Shown: in pieces, positions 23,947 to 36,600 of the stretch | Numbering within the stretch: position 1 is the stretch's first letter | How the letters are laid out: every line of letters begins with the position of its first letter | Source of the DNA: Phyllostachys edulis | Lineage: Eukaryota; Streptophyta; Magnoliopsida; Poales; Poaceae | Direction: 5' to 3' | NCBI GenBank assembly: GCA_036346405.1 | Contig: CM070550.1 | Location: 18,004,549-18,068,548 of the forward strand | DNA length: 64,000 nucleotides | Program-made: the position numbers and the translations under genes | Notes under the pieces: model-generated | Seen by the model: only the letters and a program-made list of their open reading frames with translations | The model's database searches: none | Told to the model about the DNA's origin: nothing

Positions 23947-25714
23947 TGTTGGACCGAAAAGGTGACTAGAGGGGGGGTGAATAGGAAAACACTCACTTTT
24001 ACACTTTGATCAGATTCAACACAAATTTCACTCCAATAGCTATGGAAGCTATGAAGATCAATATACCAGTACAGCGGAAGACTAGTACTGAATCCAATCC
24101 AAAATCCCCAAAACAAAAGACCAAATAGGAACTCAAAACCTAAGGGCGGTCAGACCGGCGTGTAGTGCGTGGTCGGACTAGCGGCAAAATCGCGGTATGA
24201 CCGTAGCCCGGTTTGACCGGCGTTGAAGGGGCGGTCTGACCGCACCTGATGCACAACAGTGGAAACAGCCCGAAAACTAAAACTCAAATCAGTCTAATTT
24301 TTGATCTATGCGGCCAAACCACATGAAACTTGAGACACACCTTCTAAAAGATATTAGGAACCTATTCCAATCAAGGATCGCACAAATCCATGCCAAAGTT
24401 CCTATCTTTTTCAGTTTGAACGAAGATGGCTCCAAAACGAGTCAAAAACGAAATATGATCTAGAGAGTTGCTCGTGGGTGATTGATAATCAAGATGATCC
24501 TAGATGAGTTCCCACATGTCATAGCAAGTTAAATCAAGGCAAGAAACCAACCAAGAACTCGCGGATCAAAGAAAGACTCAAAATCACCAAATAAAGAGAA
24601 AAAAAGCAAATAGACTCATCTTTGAGAAAACTTTCTTTGGATTGATTTGATATGGTATTGGCATACAGCCACTCTATCAATGGAGGACAAAGACTCAATA
24701 CATAAGCACGAAATCAAATCCAACTCTCTAGGACCCTAACCTCCAACTATCTTTTCCCTAAGCACAAAAGCAAAACTACGGTTTTCAATAATGAAAGGGT
24801 TGAGAGGTGCTGGCCAGCACCCTCTCCTATTTATAGTGGATGCTAAATCTTCTAGAAGATTGAACCCTAATGGGCTCTCGTTAAGGCCCACACACAAACG
24901 GGTCACATATGCACGTATTTTAAAGCGTCGTCTTCATCTCCTCTTGACCTAATCCGCTTCTCCACGCACCGTCTTGCGCCGCAGGTTGGCAAAAGGTCAA
25001 CAAATCGGTATTTGGTAAAATTACCAAAATACCCCTTCTCGATCTTTTTGCAAAGACCAAGTCCCATCTTCGTGAAGCACTTCCATGCTTCGTCACGTGT
25101 CGGTTGATCCAACGGCTCTCATCATGTCGGCAAGTCTCTCCCTTCCGGCTCCCACCGAAACCACCATGGTACTTGCACCGACCCCCGCGCCGCTTGATCC
25201 AACCTGTCGCACCGAACTACCCATTCGGTCACCTTTGTCCCTTATGCGCCATGCTTGACTCCATTGACCTCACCCGGTATCCCCGATCGTTCTGGACCTG
25301 AGCTCTCCAAGCTTAGTCTCGATCATCCTCGTCGTTGACCGTTATTGACCTCCAAGCAACCTGCACAACAATAGACAAAGAAATCGATTCCGGAAACAAG
25401 TTCTTCACAACTTGACCCACGTTAGTCAAAACATGCATCATGCAACACATATGCACTGAAACCCATGAACTTGACCTAACCCAACACTCATTGTCACCGA
25501 TTGGCCGATGATCAGCAAGAAATCGGTCAGACTGCCATTGAATGGCCGATCTGACCACTAGCCGGTCTGACCGCGCTCCCAACGCCAGTCTGACCGCACT
25601 CAACCTGACAGCATTCCAAACTTCGACGAAAACACGTGTTTCGACAAACCAATAACAACATTGCCAATTGTAACATCATCCTAAAATCATGAGCATATCC
25701 CTATGATATCCACA
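23947..25714 (-). repeat. 5' LTR of the Sirevirus-like element
   Basis: On the - strand it starts TGTGGATATCATAGGG and ends CGGTCCAACA. It aligns end to end with 14892-16664 apart from point changes and small indels. The - strand TATA box is at 24826-24836. Palindrome clusters lie at about 24148-24245 and 25525-25610, at the same relative positions as in the other LTR. Confidence 0.9.
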
Positions 25715-25719
25715 CAAAG

Positions 25720-26315
25720 TTAGATTTTTTGTTTTTATTTCAAAAGATTTTACCAAATGATTATGGATTTCTTATCCAATCGGGAAATTGGACGAGTAGC
25801 CATGCGATAGGAGGGTATCCTTCACCACTCTTGTGTGAATGTTATCTAACTATAAAACTTGAGATTTATAAAATGAATTTTAGTTATGGTATAAACTGCT
25901 TTGGAAATTAGTACAAGCATTGAAAAGGAAAAACCTTGTTTTATGTAAAATCAACCCTATAAGTTATCCTTTGTTATATTCTCATGCATTATAATCTGTT
26001 ATTGGGTGTAACTTGCGGAGTACATTCATTGTACTCACCTTGCTTAATAAATTATTGATCAGGAGAGAACTACTACAAGGTGAATGAAAACGTAGACAAC
26101 TAGGCTACGCCCCCAAACGATTGCATGTGGCGAATCGTGTTGTCTAACTTACTACTTTTGCTTCCGCTGTATTTTACTTTTGAACTTATGCTCCCTTTTG
26201 TAATAAACTTGATCTTTTGTGAATATATTGCGCATTATTGTTATGCTATTACCTTTTGTTTAAACTATGCATACTAGCTACTGATCATGGGACTAGTGTA
26301 GAATACACAGAGGAT
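25720..26315 (+). repeat. Long gypsy-type LTR, right part
   Basis: This continues the LTR of 12313-14891 after the nested copia. It matches about 805-1440, including the aatacacagagga block. The GGTGTTAC end of the copy at 1440 is not seen here, so the border near 26310 is uncertain and the end may be deleted. Confidence 0.65.
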
Positions 26316-27633
26316 CCGGGATCCTTCGCTCTCAGGTCCGATATAAAACGGCCACCGACGCTCTACTGATCTCATGCCGTTGCTGCCTCGCTGAAGAGCC
26401 GCGCCTGATTGGAGGTAGCAAATCCAACAATCCATCCATTCCTGATGACGGCAGCTAGCGCAGTCGCGCAAAGGATGCCTGCGGGTGGTCTCGGCATGTC
26501 AGGTCCGTGGGTCGAATCCGATAGAAGACTACCTAGTACTGGTACAAGGGGTGGTTAAAATCACGATTTTAGTCGTAGAATCGTACGATTCTATGATCCT
26601 ACAGCACTCATACGATCTAAACCGTACCTTGAGTTGTACATAGTAGAATCGTGCTCTTAGTTGTAGAATCAAATAGAATCACGGTAGAATTACAGTTGAA
26701 TCAGGTATCATCTCAAATTATAAAAACTATAGATGTTTGGTTATGTCATATCTCTCAATTCAAATTGTATAATAAATACTAAGTAATTAGTAGGTTAGAC
26801 ATTAAGATTTTGAGGTTTGAAATAATAAAAATTATTTTATTTATTTATTTATTTTACTTTTTATGTGAAATGTTTAGATAATAGCAAGATTGTTAAAATC
26901 AATATTCTAGTTGTAGCTCGGATGACATGTAATCTAAACTACGATTTAAACATTTATCAATTTTAAAACAAATGACTAAATAAATGCTCATATCCCTCTT
27001 GGAATACATGATACATTGAAATATATATATTTTTTGATAGGATAAGATAGAATCTTATATTCTACGATCTGATGCTACCAGAGTGTCTCTCATTTGATTC
27101 AGATTCACAATTCTAACAACATTACCTGGTACAGAACGTAACAGTGTCAAATTATACGATGTTAAGCGCAACTGAAGACTAAACCTAATGTTTTGTGCAA
27201 TGGAGGCCCGATTAGGTGGTTGAAAGTACAATTTACCCATGTATTTATGTATGAATATGAACATCGGACCAACACCCCTAAACACACAACACGGGCTCTC
27301 ATTCAAATGCTTCGTTAAGAATGTATCATGGATTACAAAACACATTAACCTTTACATTCCCTCCGCTATTTCTGAAAATGAAAAATCTACCATTCACCTC
27401 CAGTTGCCAGTCAGACTAACCTTCTAAATGTAGAGACCACCCCCAACACTGATTATACACCAGGCACCCATCTTCAGGTGCCTAAGGTGAAATGGACCTC
27501 TACTTCCGTATCCTACAATTGGAAAGTAGTGGCTAAAAAAGGAAAATGAATATGTCTAGGACATTGCCATTTATACTTTACACAATATCTGAGCTTCGGC
27601 CAGAGTAACAAGGGGAAGAAGCTCCCGGGAATG
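26316..27633. other. Spacer and 3' flank of the metallopeptidase gene, with a foldback MITE
   Basis: 26316-26560 has no recognised feature. About 26572-27068 is an AT-rich element whose ends pair imperfectly: cgtagaatcgtacgattctatgatcc at the left against the complement of gataggataagatagaatc...ttctacg at the right. It looks like a MITE of unknown class. 27070-27633 probably contains the 3' untranslated region of the - strand metallopeptidase. Confidence 0.5.
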
Positions 27634-30600
27634 TTATAGCCAGAAAGACTTCTCGCCATATCCTGTGCACGGAACACCCTTCTCTTCTTCCCTCTTGCTA
27701 AAAAGGGTCTGGTCCGAGCAATCAAGACCCGCCCCACATGCCGTATTGTACAACTCACATGCAGAGTAACATACCCGAAGCCTGTTGTCCCCATCCTCAT
27801 CGCACCTTTGAATTGAGATCTGATAAAAGGAGTTTAATAAGCATGAGTTTATTCATTGCTGGATGATTAATTTGCCTACATGAATATGAGAACACAAATT
27901 CTCCCTCTTAACAGTACAAAACTACTAGGCTAAATAAAGAACGAAGGGGCATGGACAATCAAACTGACAACTAGCTTAAATAGCACTATAGCAGCAGTAG
28001 TTGATGCATGGTACAATCTATTTATGTATATGCACTTCTCCAAAGTGGCACTTATTGGTCCACTTAATGTAAGCTCTGCTCCTTAAATCTATTATGATTT
28101 GTTTAAAGCAGCAATAAGCACCAAACTTAATCTTATGAGAGTGCAAGCTGAAGTTAAAACATTTATTTTTGAAAAGCACGAGTACATGATATAAATATTT
28201 GCGAAATGGTCAAAGGGAGCAGTACCCAGCAGGCCAACCGTTTCGCAGCTGCTGCACAATTGGCATTGTTGAAGAAGTTAAGGAAGGTCCGCCCACTTGG
28301 CATCAACCTATTGTAATTTGGCACAAGAACTACTGCTTCGAGCTGTTGCAGTATACTGAGTTCGCTTGGTGCACAATGCTGCCCGTCAGCATCTCTAACC
28401 AGTACATCATGACACATTGACAGGCTGGGCAGTATTGTAGAACCCTTCTGACAAGTGTAGCCTGCATAATCTGAACATCGAAACTCACATTTACCATTAT
28501 CACAAACCCCTCCATGCAAACTACACTGCTCATCACAAACCGCTGCATAAAAAGAAAACAGGATATTACTTCTTGCTAGAATGAATAAGAGCAGAGCAAC
28601 AATTGTGAACCATATAATGAATCTTAAGGGGCCCCCAAGCTAATCAACCCATATGTGAGTTTTCGATGCTTGATCGTATCTGAGAATGCAAACATTACAG
28701 ATAACACAAAGCATGTTTTCATCCCAAAATTCATATGTATTAGTCTAATATGTGATAACTGGCAACCAAAATCCTTCAGGCCTGCATCATGGTCCTAAAA
28801 CCCATGAATCCAACCTAAACAGTACAAGATGTGTACATCTATAGTGGAAACTTTCAGTGGTTATTAAGTTTCACCTGTCGAGCAGTCAATCCCGGTCCAG
28901 CCAATTTCACATTCACAGATCCCATTAGCTTTGCATATACCATGACCACTGCATTTGTCTGGGCAAGATCCTGTTTACCAAACCAACATTAGTTAGTGAA
29001 TTTGTGAGGTATGACAGAATGAACACTTCGGTATATCAGGAAGGCGATCCTGCCAATGTTTCAAGGGACCAAGGACCACAAATCCACAATATATATTGTC
29101 CTTTGCACTCGCAACACCAGTTTCACAAGAACCAACAGATTATTTATAGTATTGATGAGTATTTTAGAAATGTACATGTTGGCTATTTGATTTATCCTGA
29201 TTGACAATATACATGAAGCAGAACAACAAAAAACCTACACGACACTTTTGTCACCTAAAATTATTACTTGAGGACATTGCTTGACTATAACAATAGTCCA
29301 CACGTGAACATCCAACCTATTCGTTAATTATTTTCAGGATACAAGATTAGAGAATTTAGAGCTGAAAACTTGACAACTGGGAAATAAAAAAATTCCAGAT
29401 CCAAGGCGAGTGTCGGTTGAATAGTGATTAGCCGTATACTCACTTCTGCTGCAGTCGTGACCATGAAACCCAGGGAAGCAGTGGCAGGATCCATCAATGC
29501 AGTCACCATTAAAACTGCAAAACTTGGGGCACTGGCCACTGACCGGGACTGGTACAGTGTTGCACAACTCATGATATACCGGGCAAATCAACTCCCCTTC
29601 AGCACAAAATTAACTTGTGTAAGAATTAGAAAAGAGAGAAAACTTGATCTAATACACTTCAGTAATAAAACTCACCATTGAACCCTGGGAACTGAACAGG
29701 CCCACCAGATTCTGGACATGGCTTCCAGATCCCATCAACAGCAATCTAAACAGTACGAATTTTCAGAACACAGCAAAAGGTAAACTTAGTCAAAGTTGGA
29801 CAGCATTTCGAACTTGACAACAGAAGCATTCATAATTCAAAAAAAAAAAACTATTCGCACTGTTGAAAGGGCCATCTTTAATAATCACCCAAAAAACCGA
29901 GAAAATATGTTTATGGTGGATGGTGGTTATAATGAGCATTACAAATAATGGGACACCACTGACCACACCATGAATAAAAACAAAACACAGAGCCAAGAAT
30001 TTCTGAACAGAATGGGGCCCAAGTATGCAAAGCAAACTTAGTGCAAAGTGAGAAAATAAAGGAAATAGTAGAAACCTCTAAGGAGTTGTTTGTGCAGCGA
30101 TGCTGATAACAACCATTTCCCTGGGTCATAGATCCACGGACAAACCCAGTTCGCACTAGCGTTGAGGCCATACACCTGCTCGTTAGGAGATTTTCAAAAA
30201 CGGTCAAAATTGTGAAATGGGGTGTATTAAAACAAGTTTATATCCGAATTATTGTCTGCCGTCTCACCTTGAGTTACTTCCCCGCACTTCACCTAACATT
30301 CTGTCAGGCGCTCGTGCACTATTTACATCAGTGCATGAACCATCCGAATAAGCAACATAATATGTGCAGTAATCCGCTAATGAAGACTGACCACCTGCAG
30401 ATACGAAATTATGTATCATATAAGACTATAGGAGAGAACTTTGAAGTGCAACATGCTGACATACAGAAACTAATGAATGGAACTTCAAAAGAGAATCAGA
30501 AGAGAGGATCAGAAAGTATGAAGGGTCAGTTTGTGGTGGTTGTGTTGTGCTGTGGAATCTAGTTAGTTAGGGGAATCTTTACTAATTCCAATAAGATTTT

Positions 30601-33600
30601 GCTGTTGCAGCAAAAAAAAAGAGAGACGGTTTCAACTAACTGTTACATCCAAAAGTATAAATAACAAAGTGCTTTTGAAAAGCCCTTGCAATGCTAACCG
30701 GAGCTGAAGACTGGATAGAACATGAAAAGGGAGACTTCGAGAAAGTCTATTTGATTAATTAAACTCAGAGGTAGTTCCAAAACCGATCCAACTAGAGCTT
30801 ATCAGATCACCTGTTGCATTAGGTGATTCAACTTGCTCAGTTGCTCTATGACTGGGAATGTTTTTGGCAAACAGCAGCAAAAGGCAAAGGCTGCCAGGCT
30901 TTGCACACATTTGAGAGAGGGTAATGTTGCATGTGTGTGTGCATGTCTGGACAGGGGCTCCTTGTTAGATGTATTTGTTCGTTTTATATAGGCTGTGCTA
31001 TTCTTCCCTAGTTTAGGGGGTTTTCTGCATTTTTGCCACTACTGTGTATATTGGCACTTTGGGCCTCTTTTCAACATGGTATCGAGCTAGGGTTTCTCCC
31101 CGTTTTTTTTTTGGTGCGCCGCGCCGCCTCTTTCCTCCCTCCAGCTCGGGCTGCCTCTTTCCCTGAGCAGCCCCCACCTCTTGCCACCATGCCTCCAGGC
31201 GCCGCCACGCCTCCAGCTCTTGCCTCCTGCTCGGGCACGCCACGCTATCCACCTCACCGCCACTACGCTGAGCCCTCCATTCTCGCGCCGCCCATCCATC
31301 GAAACCCTCCCTTTCATGTTCTGCCCATGCTGAGCTCCCTTCATGTGCCGCCAGCCGAAACTCTTATTTGGCGCCGTCAGTCTGGGTCTTCTTTGCTGAC
31401 TCGGGCGGCCTACCTCTGCTTCCGAGGGCGGTAGATCTGCTCTGCCTCTCTTCTTTGTTGCAAGTTTGGCCTTGATCTGCTGCGCCTTTTGGGTGTTCTT
31501 TATACTGCGTTCTTTGCCCATTTGGGCTTGGCATGCCACATTACACACGATGGCACATTCTGGAACCTCAAATGCCGGTGCCGTCTCGGTTCCAAAGCCG
31601 CCGATCACCTTCAATGGCGTCAACTACCGCGAGTTTGTCCAGCACATGAGGATTCACCTGCGGGGACAGCGCCTGTAGGTCTACCTCACCGGCGAGCGGC
31701 CTTGCCCACCCCGGTCCATCCCGCCAACCGAGCTGTTTTTCTGCCGATGCTACTAAGGATGTTCAATGCCGTTTACGCTAAGGGTCATGTAACCGGTCCC
31801 GGATGGATCGACGTGCCGATCAGGTTCTGGTCCGATTACGGTCAAACCGTTTTCTCCGGATGAAATTCGTTCAAATTTGATTAAAAATCATTTGAATTTG
31901 AATTTAAATTTGAATAGCTTGGGATTACCGTAGGGATCCGTATCCGACCTCCGATAGTGATCGCCGATAACTTGGCGATTCTGCATTGATTTCAATCCTG
32001 GCCGTTCTTCTTTGAGGATGCGCCGAGAGTACGGACCACGACTCCACGCCTACGAGGTGTGGAACGATGGGGATGCTAAGGCGGCCGCCATCGTGGTGGC
32101 TAGCATTGAGCCCGAGCACGCATCCGATGTGCTTGGGTTGTCTACGGCCAAGGAGATGTGGGACCGTCTTTGTGCCCACTCTGAACCAAGAGCGAGCCTT
32201 GTACCTTTTCGCTCTTGAGATGAAAGCGATCTCGCGCAGCACGGGCGCCTTCTACCAGCGATTAGGCTGCGATTTGGCATCGGCTTCGACTCTTTGGGGC
32301 CGATGTCTGCGGTCCTATACTGCTGTATGCGTTAGCGAGCTCGCTTGAGACTTCGTCGCCGTGACTTCTCTCGCGCCGCCGTCCAGTATGAAGTGGCTCG
32401 CTCTCGATTCTTGATGAGATGGCCCCTCCCTCCATATTGAGGCTCGGCGCTATTCGGGCGAGGAGGCTCGCCCGACGGCGAGATTCTACAATGCACCTCT
32501 TCGGTCTTGGTGTTCACACCGGCTGACCGGTGCCTCGCTGCCTCTGCCCCTGTGGTCGCTGCTGCTACTTCCACTAGCCTTCACTCGACTCTTGTGATCG
32601 TTACGGGCACTGCCCAAGATCTTGTCGCCCGAAGCGAAGGCTCGTCGAGCGGTCGTGCCGAGGGCTGGCTCCTCGATCGATTTCAGAGTTCCTTGGAGCA
32701 GACACACCAGGAGATGCTCACGCTGCTTCGACGCCTTGCTGCTTCTGCTCTTGCACCTGCACCAGGTTCTGCTGCTAGGTCTTCTGGTCCTGCGCCACCA
32801 CCTCTTTCAGGTATATCATCCCCTTGGATTCTGGATTCTGGTGCCTCTTTCCACATGACACCGGATTCTACTCATCTTTGTTCTGTGAGAACCCCTGATC
32901 TTCCTCTCACAGTTCAGACTGCGGATGGGACATCTCTTCCTGTTGAAGGACAAGGCACTCTTTCCACTTCATCTTTTCGTGTTCCTACTGTATCTCATGT
33001 TCCTAGTCTTACTATCTGACTTATGTCACCGGCGGATCACCGATCATGGTAGCGTCGTATCATTCTTGATTCTGATTCTTGTTGTGTTAAGGATCGTCGT
33101 ACGGGGATTCTGGTTGGGACTGGTCCTAGGCGCCATGATTCTCAGCGTCTTTGGGAGCTCAACTGGTTGCATCTTCCTTCTGCTTTGCTTTCACTGACCA
33201 ATCCAAGATTACCACCTCGGCTCATTGCTTCTTCCACCACCACTTTTGTCGATGCACTTCTCGGTTAGGTCACATTGGTGGTTCTCGTCTTTCGTCACTA
33301 GTAGGGAGCGGTGTTCTAGGTTCTATTTCTGGTGACACTACTTTACATTGTACGGGTTGCAAGCTTGGCAAACAGCTGCAACTCCCTTATCCCTCTAGTG
33401 ATTCTGAGTCTCAGCGTCCTTTTGATTTGATTCATTCTGATGTTTGGGGCCAAGCCCTTAGAAGGAAGGGTCATACCTATTATGTGATCTTTATTGATGA
33501 TTATTCGAGATACACTTGGCTCTATCTTATGTCTTCTCGTACTCAATTTGAGTCGACCATTCGTATTTTCCATGCAGATTCTGCTGGTGAATATATCTCC

Positions 33601-36600
33601 ACTTCACATTGTCGTTTTCTTGCTGAGCAGGGCACTCTACCTCAGTATTCTTGTCCAGGTGCTCATGCTCAGAATGGTGTCGCTGAGCGCAAGCATCGTC
33701 ATCTCCTTGAGACAGCTCGTGCTCTCATGCTTACTGCTCATGTCCCACCTCATTTTTGGGCTGAAGTTGTCTCTACCGCAACCTTTCTTATCAATCGGCA
33801 GCCCTCTTCTGCTCTCAAGGGATGCACTCCTTTTGAGCGTCTCACTGGTTTGCCTTCCCAAGAGATCACCTTATTTGTTTTACCAGGTATGCGCTATGTG
33901 CTTCTTCCACTTCGAGAGCGCACTGGTCGATCGCTTAGTCGGTTGAGTGTGTCTTTCTTGGCTACAGCTCTGAGCATAAGGGTTATCGTTGCTATGATCC
34001 TGTTGCTTGACGCATGAGGATCTCTTGAGACGTCACTTTTGATGAGTCTCGTCCTTACTATCCTTGTTCCTCTACCATCACTCTACTTCCCGAGTCACTT
34101 TCCTTTTGATTTTTCACGATTCTTCGCCTCCTCCGGTTCGAGTCTTATCACCTCATCTCGGTCCCACCGCCTCCTCCACCACGCCTCCTCTCGCCACAAT
34201 CTCTCCCGTCTCCTCCGGTTTCCTCGCCCTCCGGAGGGTACTACCAGCTCTCTGTTGAGAGATCTCCTTTTCATTGCTACTCTCTCTCGTCATCGGCTTA
34301 CTACTCCTCCAGATGAGCCTTCCACTTCTTTCCCTAACTCATCCTTGCTCGATCCCGCTACAGCCTCGCCTCCTAGGTATGATCTTCGTGATCGTCGGAC
34401 CATCGAGCCTCCCGGCGTTCTGGCTTCGGCCATCGCTCTTGTTGAGCCTCGACTTCTGCGTCGAGCGGTGATGGCTGAGGAGATTGCGACCCTAAAGCGC
34501 ACCGGGACTTGGGATCTTGTTCCCCTACCTGCTCGTGTTACTCCGATCACGTGCAAGTGGGTCTACAAAATTAAGACTCGCTCTGATGGCTCTCTTGAGC
34601 GTTACAAGGCTCGTCTTGTGGCCCGTGGTTTTCAGCAGGAGCATGGTTGTGACTACGACGAGACTTTTGCGCCTGTTGCTCACATGACCACTGTTCGAAC
34701 CCTTCCGCGCTTGCTACGTTCGCCCGATGGTCCATTTCTCGGTGGGCGTCAAGAATGCCTTCTCGATGGCGAGCTACGTGAGGAGGTCTACATGCGGCGC
34801 CCCAGGTATTCATCACAGCGACGCACTGGTGTGTCGTCTTCGTTGCTTTCTCTACGGGCTCAAGCAAGCTCCTCGAGCTTTGGTTTGGCGCTTCTCTCTG
34901 TTGTCCGCTGCGGTAGGTTTCACCGTCGGTGATCATGACCTGCTTCTGTTTGTTCACACCTCTCCTCGTGGTGGACTCTTCTTCTTCTGTATGTTGATGA
35001 TATGATCATCACCGGTGATGATCCTCAGTACGTCGATCTTGTGAAGAAGCGTCTCAGTGATAAGTTCTTGATGTCTGACATGGATCCAATTCGCTACTTT
35101 CTTGGGATTGAGGTCACTTCTACGCCTGAGCGCTACTACCTCTCCCAGGAGAAGTACATTCAGGACCTTCTTGCTCGTGCTTGTCTCACTGATCAGCGCA
35201 TAGTGGATACTCCTATGGAGCTTGGAGTTCACCTTCGACTCACTGATGGCGAGCCTCTCGAGGATCCCACTCGCTACCATCACCTTGTTGGTAGTCTTGT
35301 CTATCTTGGGATCACTCGACCTGACATCTCTCATCCTGTTCACATTTTGAGTCAATTTGTTTCGGCTCCCACTCAGCTTCACTACAGTCACCTTTTGCGT
35401 GTCCTTCGATATTTTCGTGGCACCATTTCTCGTCGCCTTTTCTTTCCTCGCTCTAGCTCCTTGCAGCTCAAGGTATACTCTGATGCGACTTGGGCTAGTG
35501 ATTACTCTGATCGTCGATCTCTTTCTGTCTACTGTGTTTTCCTTGGATCCTCTCTGATTGCCTGGAAGACCAAAAAGCGATGATTTCCTTCGAGTCTTTG
35601 AGGCCGAGTTGAGGACTATGGCGTCGTTAACAGCTGAAGTTACTTGGTTACGGTGGCTCCTTCAAGATTTTGGTGTCCTGTTCGACCGAGAGCCCTACTT
35701 TTTCTCCGACAAAGAGTAGCGATCGGTATTCTGCGAGATCGATGAAGCATGAACTGACCAAGCATATTGGAGTTGATGCTTCCTATATGAGATCGCAGTG
35801 CGAGCTCGGTCGTGGCTCTTGATGCGTCTTCTGAGCCAGACTTTAGGTGACTTCTTCACGAAGGCCCAGACACGAGCTCAGCACAGCCTTTTCCTCTCCA
35901 AACTCAGTGTTGTTGATCCACCATGAGTTTCAGGGGGGTGTTAAATGTATTTGTTCGTTTTATATAGGTTGTGCTATTCTTCCCTAGTTTAGGGGGTTTT
36001 CTGCATTTTTGCCACTACTGTATATATTGGCCCTTTGGGTCTCTTTGCAATACAAGAAACTTATTTGCAACACTCCTCACATATTAACAGCTGTGTACTA
36101 ACCACGTACAAACAAGTGATATAATCCCTTTTAACTTTCCCCTTGATCTACACCCACCTAACTTGTTCTCCCTTCTCTCTCTGCAACCCAACCAAAGTTT
36201 ATATGCATTTAGTACGGGAAGAAATTGAACTGGCTGCTTTTTAACTAGAGAAGAGTGTAAGAACTAGTAGCCACAGGGATTAAAAGAAAATGGAAAGTCA
36301 AACAGAAAGCTTAAATCCCTAAAAGTTCCCACATCATTTCAGTACCCAGTACAAGTAGACAAGGGATATTTTATGCTACGTCATCACACAATATATCATA
36401 GCCATACCTTTATTAGCTTGAGAGAAATATTGAGCCCATTTGGGCAAGTCCCCACTATAGCTTACTATAGGGCAGTAACCTTCTGCCTCCCTATTATATG
36501 TGCATCCTGATAATTGAGTTGTGTTGCAGCGGTATGCTCCTTTCCACAAATTGCAGGGAGAGATAACAAACTCTGTTCCCTGATTTCGACCCCAATCTAA

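Larger units (their letters stand above)
14892..25714 (-). mobile_element. Sirevirus-like Ty1/copia retrotransposon, full structure, decayed coding
   Basis: The two LTRs are 14892-16664 and 23947-25714. The target-site duplication is CAAAG at 25715-25719 and CGAAG at 14887-14891, one mismatch. On the - strand the order is LTR, tRNA-Met-type primer site, gag with zinc knuckles and a coiled-coil-like region, protease, integrase, reverse transcriptase, RNase H, polypurine tracts, LTR. That is copia order. Long LTRs, a coiled-coil Gag, palindrome-rich LTRs and several polypurine tracts are features described for the Sirevirus lineage, and my assignment rests on that. Coding regions have stops, frameshifts and catalytic changes, so it is not autonomous. 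It lies inside the gypsy-type LTR. Confidence 0.9.
30963..36072 (+). mobile_element. Short-LTR Ty1/copia element in intron 9 of the metallopeptidase gene
   Basis: LTRs are 30963-31076 and 35939-36072. The perfect 5-bp duplication CTCCT lies at 30958-30962 and 36073-36077. A primer site variant, TGGTATCGAGC, follows the left LTR at 31077. A polypurine tract, CAGGGGGG, precedes the right LTR. Coding is on + and is broken. The element is antisense to the host gene; removing it leaves an intron of about 0.9 kb. Confidence 0.93.

Noticed and set aside
26316..26560. Right target-site duplication of the long LTR that begins at 12313
   Set aside because: The left flank taaac is not found at the expected right border; similar words (cctagta) near 26530 are too short to trust.
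34571..34957. Minus-strand ORFs in the copia elements
   Set aside because: They overlap RT coding on the other strand and have no domain.
30963..36072. Identity as Tos17
   Set aside because: The LTR length is similar, but the LTR start differs from what I recall of Tos17, and the coding is far more decayed.
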